64,000 bases of DNA, from the NCBI RefSeq assembly GCF_026966905.1, contig NZ_JAPUBN010000013.1:124001-188000 (forward strand), in the 5' to 3' direction. Source of the DNA: Marinomonas phaeophyticola (GTDB taxonomy: Bacteria > Pseudomonadota > Gammaproteobacteria > Pseudomonadales > Marinomonadaceae). Below are positions 17,704-27,463 of the stretch, piece after piece; position 1 is the first letter of the stretch; each line of letters begins with the position of its first letter. Both the position numbers and the translations under genes were made by a program. The notes under the pieces are model-generated. The model saw only the letters and a list, made by a program, of their open reading frames with translations. It was not told where the DNA came from and did not search any database.

Positions 17704-19761
17704 TTAAAACAAGCAATAAAGTTGCGCTAGCGGTAATTCTTTCGCTGGCTCGCAAGTAAGCAGCTCGCCATCGGCTCTGACCTCATAGGTTTGTGGGTCA
17801 ACCGTAATATTCGGCTGCCAGTCGTTTAAAATCATATCGGCTTTACCTATGTTACGTGTATTTTTACAAGCGACTAAAGTACGATCTAAGCCCAATGTGT
17901 CTCCGACTTTATTATCTAAGGCCGCTTGCGAGACAAAAGTCACAGACGTTTTAGCCGATGCTTTACCAAAAGAACCAAACATAGGGCGATAGTGCACAGG
18001 CTGTGGTGTTGGAATAGACGCATTGGGATCGCCCATTGGCGCACTGGCTATCATACCTCCCTTAATAATAAGCGAGGGTTTAACACCAAAGAAAGCGGGT
18101 TTCCAAAGAATCAAATCGGCTAATTTACCCGCTTCAATAGACCCTACTTCATGGGAAATACCATGAGCAATGGCTGGATTAATGGTGTATTTTGCGATGT
18201 AACGACGGGCGCGAAAATTGTCAGCGCCAAGAGCTTGATCTTCAGGTAGTAGACCGAATTGTTGCTTCATCTTATGAGCCGTTTGCCATGTGCGGGTGAC
18301 GACTTCACCGACGCGCCCCATAGCTTGGGAGTCCGATGAAATCATGCTAAATGCGCCTCGGTCATGAAAGATGTCTTCCGCGGCAATGGTTTCTTTACGA
18401 ATCCGCGAGTCTGCAAACGCTACGTCTTCTGGAATGTTGCTGTCTAAATGGTGGCATACCATCAACATGTCCAAATGCTCATCTACTGTGTTGTGAGTAT
18501 AAGGGCGAGTTGGATTGGTTGAGGACGGTAAAATATTGGGAAAGCCGCAGGCTCGAATAATATCGGGCGCATGTCCGCCACCCGCGCCTTCAGTATGGTA
18601 GGTGTGAATGGTTCTGTTTTTAAACGCACCTATGGTGTCATCCACAAAGCCGGATTCGTTCAACGTGTCCGTATGAATCGCCACCTGCACGTCGTATTGT
18701 TCCGCCACACTCAGGCAGGTATCAATGGAGGCAGGAGTGGTACCCCAATCCTCGTGCAGCTTCAAACCACAGGCACCGGCCTCAAGCTGTTCTATTAATG
18801 AAGCCGGTTGACTGGCATTGCCTTTACCCAGAAAACCCAAGTTCATCGGCATAGAATCCGTGGCTTGCATCATCTTACCCATGTACCAAGGTCCAGGGGT
18901 GCACGTGGTCGCATTGGTGCCAGTGGCCGGTCCCGTACCGCCACCTATCATGGTCGTGACACCAGACGTGAGCGCTTCTTCAATTTGCTGTGGGCAGATA
19001 AAGTGAATGTGTGCATCAATGCCGCCAGCGGTCAGAATTGAACCTTCTCCAGCGATCACTTCCGTGCCTGGGCCAATCACAATGTCGATCTTATCTTGAA
19101 TGTCAGGATTTCCCGCTTTACCGATTTTAAAAATGCGGCCTGCTTTGATGCCCACATCGGCTTTAACAATGCCCCAGTGGTCTAAAATTAAGGCGTTGGT
19201 AATGACCAGATCAACCGCTGTATTGTTGTCCAGCTGGCTTTGTCCCATACCATCACGGATGACTTTGCCGCCACCAAATTTCACTTCATCACCGTATTGG
19301 GTGAAGTCTTTTTCGACTTGAATCCACAGATCCGTATTGCCTAAGCGAATTTTGTCTCCTACCGTTGGACCAAACATTTGTGCGTAGCTGAGTCTGTCCA
19401 TGGTGACTTGGCTGGTGGCGGCGTTGAGACTGGAATTTGCTTGCTTTGTGTCACTATCCAGCGGGCCCATGACATCGCCACGAAAACCGTAAACTTCTCG
19501 TTTGCCTGCGTAAGCGACTAATTCGACTTCACGACCTTGTCCCGGTTCAAAGCGCACCGCCGTTCCTGACGCGATGTTTAAGCGGAATCCTTTGGTGATC
19601 TCTCGCTCGAAAGACAGAGCGGGATTGACTTCATAAAAGTGATAGTGAGAACCGATTTGCACTGGTCGATCCCCCGTATTTTCTACTCTTACTCGGACGA
19701 CGTCACGACCCGCGTTTAAATGGATGTCACCGTCAGCTACTTGAATTTCCCCAGGAATCAT
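17704..19761 (-). CDS. ureC: Urease beta-alpha fusion (UreB-UreC)
   Basis: One 685-aa frame holds both large urease pieces. Residues 1-~100 are a complete UreB ([20 protein letters not shown] to [10 protein letters not shown]). A ~18-residue linker follows, then UreC from ~119 ([17 protein letters not shown]). All active-site residues known from Klebsiella UreC are present at a constant offset of +117: Ni ligands His251, His253, His363, His389, Asp477; carbamylated Lys334; catalytic His336, Cys436 and His437. The enzyme hydrolyses urea to ammonia and carbamate in the cytoplasm. Most bacteria encode UreB and UreC separately; no stop codon or frame change separates them here. Lies between ureA and ureE. 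Confidence 0.95.
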   Translation of the reverse strand: MIPGEIQVADGDIHLNAGRDVVRVRVENTGDRPVQIGSHYHFYEVNPALSFEREITKGFRLNIASGTAVRFEPGQGREVELVAYAGKREVYGFRGDVMGPLDSDTKQANSSLNAATSQVTMDRLSYAQMFGPTVGDKIRLGNTDLWIQVEKDFTQYGDEVKFGGGKVIRDGMGQSQLDNNTAVDLVITNALILDHWGIVKADVGIKAGRIFKIGKAGNPDIQDKIDIVIGPGTEVIAGEGSILTAGGIDAHIHFICPQQIEEALTSGVTTMIGGGTGPATGTNATTCTPGPWYMGKMMQATDSMPMNLGFLGKGNASQPASLIEQLEAGACGLKLHEDWGTTPASIDTCLSVAEQYDVQVAIHTDTLNESGFVDDTIGAFKNRTIHTYHTEGAGGGHAPDIIRACGFPNILPSSTNPTRPYTHNTVDEHLDMLMVCHHLDSNIPEDVAFADSRIRKETIAAEDIFHDRGAFSMISSDSQAMGRVGEVVTRTWQTAHKMKQQFGLLPEDQALGADNFRARRYIAKYTINPAIAHGISHEVGSIEAGKLADLILWKPAFFGVKPSLIIKGGMIASAPMGDPNASIPTPQPVHYRPMFGSFGKASAKTSVTFVSQAALDNKVGDTLGLDRTLVACKNTRNIGKADMILNDWQPNITVDPQTYEVRADGELLTCEPAKELPLAQLYCLF

Positions 19762-19814
19762 ACCGGCGCCTTTTTTTCTGAAATGGATGAAGACATAAGG
19801 TTACTCCCTCTGAG

Positions 19815-20117
19815 TTAATTAATGGGGTTATGCACTGTGACCAGCTTGGTACCATCGGGAAAGGTGGCTTCCACTTGTACTTCATGGATCAATTCGGTGA
19901 CACCGTCCATCACTTGCTCTTCGGACAATAATGTTTTGCCATAGCTCATTAGCTCCGCCACGGTTTTGCCATCACGAGCGCCTTCGATAATCTCCATAGT
20001 GATGTAAGCCATGGCTTCAGGGTAATTGAGCTTTAACCCCCGATTTAAACGACGCTCCGCCAGCAGGGCAGCGGTAAACACCAGCAACTTATCTTTTTCT
20101 CTTGGTAATAATTCCAT
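19815..20117 (-). CDS. ureA: Urease gamma subunit UreA
   Basis: Small structural urease subunit, 100 aa, standard length. Begins [20 protein letters not shown] and carries YPEAMAYI and [21 protein letters not shown], both family hallmarks. It lies 53 bases upstream of the UreB-UreC fusion. A 210-base gap with three GGGTGTC repeats separates it from ureD, which is unusual for this tightly packed operon. Confidence 0.97.
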   Translation of the reverse strand: MELLPREKDKLLVFTAALLAERRLNRGLKLNYPEAMAYITMEIIEGARDGKTVAELMSYGKTLLSEEQVMDGVTELIHEVQVEATFPDGTKLVTVHNPIN

Positions 20118-20134
20118 CGAATCGTCCTCAATTT

Positions 20135-20275
20135 TTTCTATCCCATTGTTTTAAAAGGGTTAAAGTAATGGGTGTCTTGTATGTTTTGTCTTAAACGTAT
20201 TAAATCAATGGGTGTCTTGTTTACGTTCCTATCCCATTGTTTTAAAAAGGTTAAAGTAATGGGTGTCTTGTTTAC
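20135..20275 (+). repeat. GGGTGTC repeat cluster C inside the urease operon (3 copies)
   Basis: Three copies of ATGGGTGTCTTGT with cores starting at 20170, 20210 and 20261. The first and third sit in a longer unit (about 20139-20180 and 20229-20271) that starts CTATCCCATTGTTTTAAAA. CCCATT and AATGGG inside this unit can pair across ~20 bases. Located between ureD and ureA. Confidence 0.88.
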
Positions 20276-20327
20276 GTTATCTTGTTTAGGTTAATGTTTC
20301 TGGATCTTGACCTCATGCTTAGAAAGC

Positions 20328-21254
20328 CTAGGTGGCCCAAATTCGTGGTTTACAAACTTGGACACCCAACAACGCTGGACGGATCAATTGCCAATATTGG
20401 GTAAAAGCGAATTTTGCTTGCTCGGAATCTGGCCCTAATAATCGAATCACGATAAACCCACTGACGAAGCTAATACCGGTGATGCCATGTTGATCGTATT
20501 TAGTGGATGCTTGCCTGAGTTGTTCGATCAATGCCGCGGGCTCTGTAGAATGGTTGTTTTTATCTGAGAAAGGTCCCGCGACCATAAACCCGTTTACCGT
20601 GTGCTGTCTTAATCCTGTAGCAGAGGTTAACAGCTGGCGGTTGCTGTCATTAATCAATAGACGCTCTTTGAGTACGAGGCGCTGATTTTGTTTGATTTGA
20701 ATGCATTGACTGACTTGACCTTTGTGGAAGGGCTGCGCACTCGCCGTTAACCCGAAACAGGTGACTTCCCAGCCGATAAATTGCGCGCCTTCGGCTAAAT
20801 GAATATGGGTGTCTAGTTTTGTTTGGGCTTCTGGGTAGAGTAGCGTTTCCTGCGGTAACCATTCTAATTGGCTATTTTCACCTACATTGAGAGTGACTAC
20901 TTGGTGTTGTAAGCTTTTGTCGGCTCTGGCTTTATAGACCCGACCTGCTCCTGGTGTAGTAATTAATACCTTGGTATCGGCTTGTTGGTTACTCTTGATG
21001 GTTAAGTTGTCCCCGGAAACTAAGCCTCCGGGAGGGTGAAGCAGATAAATATGGGCTCTGTCATACCCTTCAGGGTAAAAGGGTTTTTGCACATAAAGAG
21101 GGCCTTTATGTTCGCAAGTCTTGAGTGCTACCCCACGACGAGTATTAGCAAACCCCATGGTTAAAAACGCATGCCAATGTGAAGGGGCATGCGTTGGCGG
21201 ATTTTGGTTGTTGGTTTGCTCTTCTACATAAGCAAGGTTGTTTTTATTATTCAT
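20328..21254 (-). CDS. ureD: Urease accessory protein UreD
   Basis: Scaffold protein of 308 aa that binds apo-urease and recruits UreF-UreG. Typical motifs: LLHPPGGLVSGDNL (~72-85), TTPGAGRVYK, QWLPQE-like LEWLPQETLLYPEAQ, and a C-terminal ALRVW-like LLGVQVCKPRIWAT. Slightly long because of a Pro/His/Asn-rich N-terminus (~1-28), whose start is not confirmed by a strong SD. First of the urease genes after urtE, with a 99-base gap. Confidence 0.95.
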   Translation of the reverse strand: MNNKNNLAYVEEQTNNQNPPTHAPSHWHAFLTMGFANTRRGVALKTCEHKGPLYVQKPFYPEGYDRAHIYLLHPPGGLVSGDNLTIKSNQQADTKVLITTPGAGRVYKARADKSLQHQVVTLNVGENSQLEWLPQETLLYPEAQTKLDTHIHLAEGAQFIGWEVTCFGLTASAQPFHKGQVSQCIQIKQNQRLVLKERLLINDSNRQLLTSATGLRQHTVNGFMVAGPFSDKNNHSTEPAALIEQLRQASTKYDQHGITGISFVSGFIVIRLLGPDSEQAKFAFTQYWQLIRPALLGVQVCKPRIWAT

Positions 21255-21353
21255 GGATACCTTTTAAACGCCTTTATAACAAGGTATCCGCTAGTGAAAA
21301 CAGACACCCGCTGTCATTGTTGTATCTCGACTTTCTGGACGGTCTATATCTCG

Positions 21354-22049
21354 TTATACGGCAAGATAATGACGGATGAGATCATCGGTTAGGTTCTCCA
21401 TCTGGTCTGCGGCAACAACACGGCCTTTTTCCATTAAGCGGAAGGATTGACCCACGCGACGGGCAAACCCCAGTTTTTGTTCCACTAGGATGACGGTTAA
21501 GCCTTCTTCTTTATTCAGCTTTAAAATGACATCGCCAATTTGCTTTACAATATTGGGTTGGATGCCTTCATTTGGTTCATCTAATATTAAAACGCTCGGT
21601 TCTAGTACCAGAGCTCGACCAATTGCCAGCTGCTGTTGTTGACCTCCAGATAGATCGCCCCCTCTTCTATGCAACATCTCTTCCAACACGGGGAAAAGTG
21701 TGAAGATTTTTTCAGGAATTTGCTTGGCACCGTCTTTGCGTACGGGGAGACCAATACGCAAATTTTCTTCTACAGTGAGTAAAGGGAAAATGTCGCGACC
21801 TTGGGGAACATAGCCTAGCCCTGAGTATGCGCGAGATTCGGCGCTTTTCTTATGTAGAGGGTTGTTATTAAAGAGAATTTCACCACTTTTTATCGGTAGT
21901 AATCCCATTAAGCATTTTAATAAAGTGGTTTTTCCTACGCCATTTCGTCCCATGATACAGGTGATGGAACCGGGCTCAATGTGTAAATTTAGGTCCCATA
22001 AAATCTGTGTTCCACCGTATAATTGGTTAACTTTATTAAGTGAAATCAT
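21354..22049 (-). CDS. urtE: Urea ABC transporter ATPase UrtE
   Basis: LivF-type ATPase of the urea importer, 231 aa. Walker A GRNGVGKTTLL (~34), signature LSGGQQQQLAIGRAL, Walker B VLILDEPNEGIQPN; the NEGIQPN form is typical for UrtE. Its start overlaps the urtD stop by four bases. It is the last transporter gene before ureD, linking urea uptake directly to hydrolysis. Confidence 0.95.
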   Translation of the reverse strand: MISLNKVNQLYGGTQILWDLNLHIEPGSITCIMGRNGVGKTTLLKCLMGLLPIKSGEILFNNNPLHKKSAESRAYSGLGYVPQGRDIFPLLTVEENLRIGLPVRKDGAKQIPEKIFTLFPVLEEMLHRRGGDLSGGQQQQLAIGRALVLEPSVLILDEPNEGIQPNIVKQIGDVILKLNKEEGLTVILVEQKLGFARRVGQSFRLMEKGRVVAADQMENLTDDLIRHYLAV

Positions 22050-22918
22050 AAGTAAGATTCTCCCGCTTTAGTGGATGAAGTCAGGCTGGCGTCCTCTCCA
22101 AGGTAGACTTCAATCACATCTGGGTGGTTTTGAATTTGGTCCATTGTTCCTTCAGCGAGCACGGAGCCTTGATGAAGCACTGTAACGGTGCGTGCAAGGC
22201 TGCGAACAAACTCCATATCGTGTTCAACCACAATCACAGTATGATCGCCTGCTAATGAGGTCAGAAGTTCGGCGGTACGTTCTGTTTCTTGCGCCGTCAT
22301 GCCAGCAACCGGCTCATCAATGAGTAATAACCTTGGTTCAGCGGCCAGTAACATGCCGATTTCTAACCATTGCTTTTGACCGTGAGAGAGCGCCCCCGCT
22401 AACATAAAGCATTGTTGTTTTAAGCCGATAGTTGTGAGTACTTCGTCGATACGATCTAATTGAGTCGGGGTTAATTTCGCCCATAAAGTGGGTAGCACCC
22501 CTTTGTCAGACTTTAACGATAATTCCAAATTACTAAAGACGGTTTGTTCTTCAAATACGGTAGGCTTTTGGAATTTTCGTCCTATGCCTAACTGGGCGAT
22601 TTCCGCTTCGTCTTTATTTAATAGGTCAATGTTTTGCCCAAAGAAAACCGATCCTGTATCACAGGCTGTCTTGCCTGTAATCACATCCATTAGTGTGGTT
22701 TTACCGGCACCATTGGCGCCAATTAAGCACCTAAGCTCTCCGTCATTAATGTAGAGATTAAGGTCGTTCAGTGCTTTAAAACCATCAAAGCTGACGCTAA
22801 GTCCTTCTACATAAAGGATCATGTCTTTATCGACATTGACCTGCTGTTCGTGTGGCGCTAGAAATGACCATACTTGATCTCGACGAAAGGTATTGCGAGT
22901 GGATTCTAAAAGGCTCAT
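22046..22918 (-). CDS. urtD: Urea ABC transporter ATPase UrtD
   Basis: LivG-type ATPase, 290 aa. Walker A GANGAGKTTLM, signature LSHGQKQWLEIGMLL, Walker B LLLIDEPVAGMT, and the UrtD-type SLSVSFDGFKALNDLNLYI start. An N-terminal extension of ~30 residues precedes the ATPase core. Overlaps both neighbours by four bases, so urtC-urtD-urtE are translationally coupled. Confidence 0.95.
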   Translation of the reverse strand: MSLLESTRNTFRRDQVWSFLAPHEQQVNVDKDMILYVEGLSVSFDGFKALNDLNLYINDGELRCLIGANGAGKTTLMDVITGKTACDTGSVFFGQNIDLLNKDEAEIAQLGIGRKFQKPTVFEEQTVFSNLELSLKSDKGVLPTLWAKLTPTQLDRIDEVLTTIGLKQQCFMLAGALSHGQKQWLEIGMLLAAEPRLLLIDEPVAGMTAQETERTAELLTSLAGDHTVIVVEHDMEFVRSLARTVTVLHQGSVLAEGTMDQIQNHPDVIEVYLGEDASLTSSTKAGESYL

Positions 22919-24147
22919 TCATTGGCCTCCTTGTGTGTAGAGGGAGTGGTATTACTCTTGCTGGATTCTGTGTTAGACGTTCCATATTTTGTTTTTAGTT
23001 GATCGTATAAGCCCATTAGCCCTTTCGGTAAATACAAGGTCACTAAGACAAACATGGCCCCTAACGCAAACAGCCATGCTTCAGGCATAATGGCGGTAAA
23101 GCGGGTCTTGGCGTAGTTCACCAATAAAGCGCCGATAATGGCCCCTATTAAGGTGCCACGACCACCAACGGCGACCCAAATCACAATCTCAATAGAGTTT
23201 ATTGGAGAGAACTCACCTGGGTTGATAATGCCCACTTGTGGCACATATAGCGCCCCCGCAATGCCTGCAATCACAGCGGAATAGACAAACAACCATACTT
23301 TGTAGTTTTGCGTTCGATAGCCTAGAAAACGCGCTCTGGATTCTCCATCTCTTACCGCCAGAACCACTTTCCCTAAGCGCGACTTGAGAATGTAATGACT
23401 GGATACGAACACAAGGCTCAGCATAATGGCGGTAATCACAAATAGACTGACACGAGTAGCATCCGATTGCAGATCAAAGCCAAGAATTTCTTTAAAGTCA
23501 GTTAAGCCATTATTACCACCAAATCCCATCTCATTGCGGAAAAAGGACAGCAATAAGGCATAGGTCAGGGCTTGGGTCATAATGGATAAGTAAACACCGG
23601 TGACACGGGAGCGAAACGCTAACCAACCAAACACAAATGCCAATAGACCAGGAATAAAGACCGCCATGATCATAGCAAACCAAAATTGATCCATACCGAG
23701 CCAAAACCATGGCAACTCTTGCCAATCTAGGAAGACCATAAAGTCTGGTAGCAGTGGGTTACCATAAACGCCACGGTCACCTATTTGACGCATTAGATAC
23801 ATCCCCATGGCATAGCCGCCAAGAGCAAAAAAGGCGCCATGGCCGAGACTCAAAATACCGCAATATCCCCAGATAATATCCACCGCTAATGCCAACATGG
23901 CGTAGCATAAATACTTGCCTAATAAAGTAATACTGTAAGTACTTACATACAGTGAAGCGCTTTCAGGTAGAAGTAAATTAGCGGCCGAAGCCAAGAGGGT
24001 GATCACTAAAAGCAAGATAACAAAAGGGGCGGTGTGCTTGCCAAAGGCACGACTTGAATTCGCTTCTTTTGCCAACCCTTGGTTAAAGGCATCAGACGAT
24101 GCTGAACTAGATGGCGTTGAATTAAATGACATAGGGTTATTATTCAT
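22915..24147 (-). CDS. urtC: Urea ABC transporter permease UrtC
   Basis: LivM-type inner-membrane permease, 410 aa. A polar, Ser/Asn-rich N-terminus precedes about ten hydrophobic helices; YCGILSLGHGAFFALGGYAMG and the YRTQNYKVWLFVYSAVIAGIAGALY block are characteristic. The C-terminus is polar and Ser/Thr-rich. Start overlaps the stop of urtB by four bases. Confidence 0.94.
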   Translation of the reverse strand: MNNNPMSFNSTPSSSASSDAFNQGLAKEANSSRAFGKHTAPFVILLLVITLLASAANLLLPESASLYVSTYSITLLGKYLCYAMLALAVDIIWGYCGILSLGHGAFFALGGYAMGMYLMRQIGDRGVYGNPLLPDFMVFLDWQELPWFWLGMDQFWFAMIMAVFIPGLLAFVFGWLAFRSRVTGVYLSIMTQALTYALLLSFFRNEMGFGGNNGLTDFKEILGFDLQSDATRVSLFVITAIMLSLVFVSSHYILKSRLGKVVLAVRDGESRARFLGYRTQNYKVWLFVYSAVIAGIAGALYVPQVGIINPGEFSPINSIEIVIWVAVGGRGTLIGAIIGALLVNYAKTRFTAIMPEAWLFALGAMFVLVTLYLPKGLMGLYDQLKTKYGTSNTESSKSNTTPSTHKEANE

Positions 24148-25781
24148 TCTGCTGCTCTCCCTTTTTGTGGAAAGAGCCCTTTAGGACGCTTCTGGATAAA
24201 GAGGATAATAAAGACAAGTACCGCGATGGCCGCTAAAACGGCGCCAGTAACGGGTTCTAAAAATTTGGTTGCTATGCCGAGGGAGAAGGCCGCGACTAAA
24301 GTGCCAAAGAGATTACCTACACCGCCAAACACCACCACCATAAAGGAGTCGATAATGTAAGCTTGTCCTAGGTTTGGCCCTACATTAGTGAGCTGACTTA
24401 ATGCGACTCCGGCAATACCTGCAATACCGGAACCCAAGCCAAAAGTCATGGCATCTACCCATGCGGTTTTCACTCCCATGGCTCGGGCCATATTACGATT
24501 TTGTGATACCGCTCGAACATTCAAGCCTAACGAGGTTTTCTTTAAAATAAACAATAAAGCAAAAAACACCAACAAGGCGAATGCCAAAATATACAGACGG
24601 TTTAACGTAAGAGATAGCACGGGATTAATCTCCACTGAACCACTCATCCAGCTGGGTGTGGATACTTGACGGTTCAAAGGAGAGAAAATACTGCGTACAA
24701 GCTGTTGCAGAATTAAGCTAATTCCGAACGTCGCTAGCAAGGTTTCTAAAGGGCGGCCATGTAAGTGACGAATCACTCCACGTTCAATTATCACTCCCAT
24801 TAATCCAGAAACTACGAAGGCCGCAGGAATGGCCACCCAGATGGAATAATCAATGTGGTTTGGCATCAATAACTGCACTACGTAGGTCGTATACGCGCCA
24901 AGCATAATCATCTCACCGTGGGCCATATTGATGACACCCATCACTCCAAAAGTAATGGCCAAGCCAATGGAGGCGAGTAACAACACGGACCCTAAACTGA
25001 GTCCAAAAAATAATTGATCAACTAAGGCGTAGCGGTTGACTTGCTGATCAATCGTTTTCAATGCGGTCAGCGCGGCGTTACGAACGACTTCGGGTTGATC
25101 GTCTTTTGTTAGTTGTGTTAACGCGTTGCGTACCTCGTTTTCTAAACTGTTGGCCAATCGGCGAATGGCAGCGACCTGTTCTCGTTCAGAACCATTCTCG
25201 GCACTGTATAAATCGAGAGCTATATCCATCATCGCTTTCACACCGGTATCGGTTTCTTTTTCTCTAAGCTGATGAATACGACTGATTGTGCTCTCATCTA
25301 ATGAGCTTAATAAAGAACGGACGGAAGATTGGCGTTTGCTAATGTCTGTTGACGACAATTGAATGCGAGCAATGGCGCCGCGTAAATATTTTCGCAGGGC
25401 ATTATTTACTTTGATTTTCTTTACTTTTTTCGACGTTAATTCAGATGCCTGCTGATTCGTTGCTTTATTAAGAAAAGGGAAAGTAGTAAATGACGTTTTA
25501 CCATCAATGGAACGCTTTTGAACCAGAGATCGATCACTTTTAACGTAGTATAAACCGCCTTCTAATAGAGTCGTAAAAACCGGTAGCATTTCTTCGCTAC
25601 TGATCTGTTCAATTTTTTCCAAGATCGGCATCGACTTCTTTAGACTGGCGTTGGTGAGATCCATCAGTAATGCATCGCGTACTGCTATTGCGTCAGATGG
25701 GTGGGACTGAGTGCTTTCGGCGTGGCTTGAAAGGCTTAAAAAAGAAAGCAAGCAACAGCAAAAGAGAATAAGGTTTTTCAA
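24144..25781 (-). CDS. urtB: Urea ABC transporter permease UrtB
   Basis: LivH-type permease with the long periplasmic N-terminal part peculiar to UrtB, 545 aa. A signal peptide (KNLILFCCCLLSFLSLSSHA) is followed by ~230 soluble helical residues and then the membrane part starting LFFGLSLGSVLLLASIGLAI, with VMGVINMAHGEMIMLGAYTTY. I chose the TTG start at 25781 because a strong AAGAGGAG lies 7 nt upstream; an in-frame ATG at 25826 gives 560 aa but has no SD. A hairpin separates it from urtA. Confidence 0.9.
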   Translation of the reverse strand: MKNLILFCCCLLSFLSLSSHAESTQSHPSDAIAVRDALLMDLTNASLKKSMPILEKIEQISSEEMLPVFTTLLEGGLYYVKSDRSLVQKRSIDGKTSFTTFPFLNKATNQQASELTSKKVKKIKVNNALRKYLRGAIARIQLSSTDISKRQSSVRSLLSSLDESTISRIHQLREKETDTGVKAMMDIALDLYSAENGSEREQVAAIRRLANSLENEVRNALTQLTKDDQPEVVRNAALTALKTIDQQVNRYALVDQLFFGLSLGSVLLLASIGLAITFGVMGVINMAHGEMIMLGAYTTYVVQLLMPNHIDYSIWVAIPAAFVVSGLMGVIIERGVIRHLHGRPLETLLATFGISLILQQLVRSIFSPLNRQVSTPSWMSGSVEINPVLSLTLNRLYILAFALLVFFALLFILKKTSLGLNVRAVSQNRNMARAMGVKTAWVDAMTFGLGSGIAGIAGVALSQLTNVGPNLGQAYIIDSFMVVVFGGVGNLFGTLVAAFSLGIATKFLEPVTGAVLAAIAVLVFIILFIQKRPKGLFPQKGRAAE

Positions 25782-25883
25782 GCAAATACTCCTCTTAACG
25801 CTTTGTATTTTTCTTAAACGGTACATACGTTAGCCTGTATATAAGTTAAACAATACATGGGTTAAAACTGGTAAAAGAAAGGA

Positions 25884-25916
25884 GAAAAAAACTGCGACTC
25901 CATACTGAATCGCAGT
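25884..25916 (-). terminator. Hairpin between urtA and urtB
   Basis: On the minus strand ACTGCGATTC pairs with GAGTCGCAGT (one G-T pair) over a 6-base loop and is followed by seven Ts. It sits between the binding-protein gene and the rest of the operon, so it probably reduces read-through and gives extra UrtA relative to the permeases. Confidence 0.8.
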
Positions 25917-25973
25917 AACTATCTGGGAGGATAGGAGGGTTTCCTCATCGTTCAGATTTTGGAACGGGTTAAC

Positions 25974-27257
25974 TTAGTAATTTTGACCAGAGCAGGCTTT
26001 GGTTTTGGTGTTGTAATTACCGCATTTAATTGGTGCTGTCCAATCGGAGATTAAGTCCATTGAACCCGGTAAAAAGTCTGACCATGCATCACCCGGTACG
26101 ACACCTTCTGTTTCCCAAACCACTTCAAATTGACCATCGTCTTGGATTTCACCGATTAATACTGGCTTGCTCAAATGGTGGTTTTTGTTCATAACGGCTG
26201 TGCCACCAGTTAGGTTGCTCGTCTCTTGTCCGATCATCGCCTGTTCAACGGCATCAACATCCGTCGTGCCGGCCTCTGTGACCGCATTTGCCCACATTTT
26301 GAAACCTATGTAAGTGGCTTCCATTGGGTCATTGGTGACGCGATCTTGATTTTTAGTAAAGGCTTTCCATTGCGTAATGAACTCAGCATTGTCATCACTT
26401 TCAACGCTTTGGAAATAGTTCCAAGCCGCTAAGTGACCAACCAGTGGTGCGGTATCCAAGCCGGATAATTCTTCTTCACCAACAGAGAACGCAACAACGG
26501 GGATGTCTTCTGCTGAAATGCCTTGGTTGCCTAGCTCTTTGTAGAAAGGTACGTTTGCGTCGCCGTTGATTGTAGAAACCACCGCGGTTTTCTTGCCTTC
26601 ACTACCGAATTTTTTGATATCAGAGACAATGGACTGCCAATCAGAATGACCGAAAGGGGTGTAGTTGATCATGATGTCTTCTGCTGCCACACCATTGGCT
26701 TTTAGATACGCCTCTAAGATTTTGTTCGTGGTACGTGGGTAAACGTAATCGGTTCCCGCTAACACCCAACGCTCTACTTCTAGATCGTCTTTTAAGTAGT
26801 TTACGGCAGGGATTGCCTGTTGGTTCGGCGCCGCACCTGTGTAGAATACGTTTTTAGACGACTCTTCGCCTTCATATTGAACAGGATAGAACATCAAACC
26901 GTTTAGTTCTTCCAGTACAGGTAAGACAGATTTACGTGAAACTGAAGTCCAGCTACCAAAAATGACATCCACTTTTTCTTGAGTTAAAAGTTCACGACCT
27001 TTCTCTGCAAATAAAGGCCAGTTTGAAGCTGGGTCAACCACAACGGCTTCTAATTGCTTGCCGAGTAAGCCGCCTTTTTTGTTTTGTTCTGCCACCATCA
27101 TTAACACAGTGTCTTTTAATGTGGTTTCACTAATCGCCATCGTACCAGAAAGAGAATGCAGGACACCCACCTTAATGGTATCCGCCGCGTGGATATTAAA
27201 GGCAACCAAAGTAGCACCCGCTAAAGCAATCGAAGAAACAAGCGTTTTCATTTTCAT
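25974..27257 (-). CDS. urtA: Urea ABC transporter substrate-binding protein UrtA
   Basis: Periplasmic urea-binding protein, 427 aa from ATG 27257. The signal peptide KTLVSSIALAGATLVAFNIHAA ends near residue 25. Mature start DTIKVGVLHSLSGTMAISETTLKD and the GSWTSVSRKSVLPVLEE, YPVQYEGEESSKNVFYTGAAPNQQ and DANVPFYKELGNQG blocks are typical of UrtA rather than amino-acid binding proteins. In-frame codons up to 27314 add 19 residues before the signal peptide and lack an SD; AAAGG precedes ATG 27257. First gene of the urt-ure region. Confidence 0.95.
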   Translation of the reverse strand: MKMKTLVSSIALAGATLVAFNIHAADTIKVGVLHSLSGTMAISETTLKDTVLMMVAEQNKKGGLLGKQLEAVVVDPASNWPLFAEKGRELLTQEKVDVIFGSWTSVSRKSVLPVLEELNGLMFYPVQYEGEESSKNVFYTGAAPNQQAIPAVNYLKDDLEVERWVLAGTDYVYPRTTNKILEAYLKANGVAAEDIMINYTPFGHSDWQSIVSDIKKFGSEGKKTAVVSTINGDANVPFYKELGNQGISAEDIPVVAFSVGEEELSGLDTAPLVGHLAAWNYFQSVESDDNAEFITQWKAFTKNQDRVTNDPMEATYIGFKMWANAVTEAGTTDVDAVEQAMIGQETSNLTGGTAVMNKNHHLSKPVLIGEIQDDGQFEVVWETEGVVPGDAWSDFLPGSMDLISDWTAPIKCGNYNTKTKACSGQNY

Positions 27258-27463
27258 CGTGTTGTACCTTTTAAATAAAAAAATGGACTGAATGAGCGAA
27301 GCTGACATAACCATGAATAAACCGAGTCAAACAGCAGCAGCGCTTCTAAAAAGTAAGCCTGATCAGTATTGTGAAAAATGAAGGATTAAGGTATTCGCTG
27401 ATTGACGCAGAGGCATACGTCATTTGACGTATAGGCTTCGTTGGAATAGGTCATTCTAGTAGA
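27258..27463. other. Upstream region of urtA
   Basis: No gene seen. It must hold the urtA promoter. An inverted repeat TACGTCA-TT-TGACGTA (27416-27431) is the clearest possible operator, about 160 bases before the start codon. No sigma-54 -24/-12 pair was recognised. Confidence 0.5.
27416..27431. promoter_or_regulatory. TACGTCA/TGACGTA inverted repeat upstream of urtA
   Basis: Perfect 7-base arms around a 2-base centre, in the only sizeable non-coding stretch upstream of the urea operon. Candidate binding site for a dimeric regulator; the regulator is not known. Confidence 0.4.

Noticed and set aside
27162..27168. GACACCC inside urtA, also near 20362 in ureD and at 21303
   Set aside because: Single cores without the usual flanks, two of them in conserved coding sequence; several are expected by chance in 64 kb.
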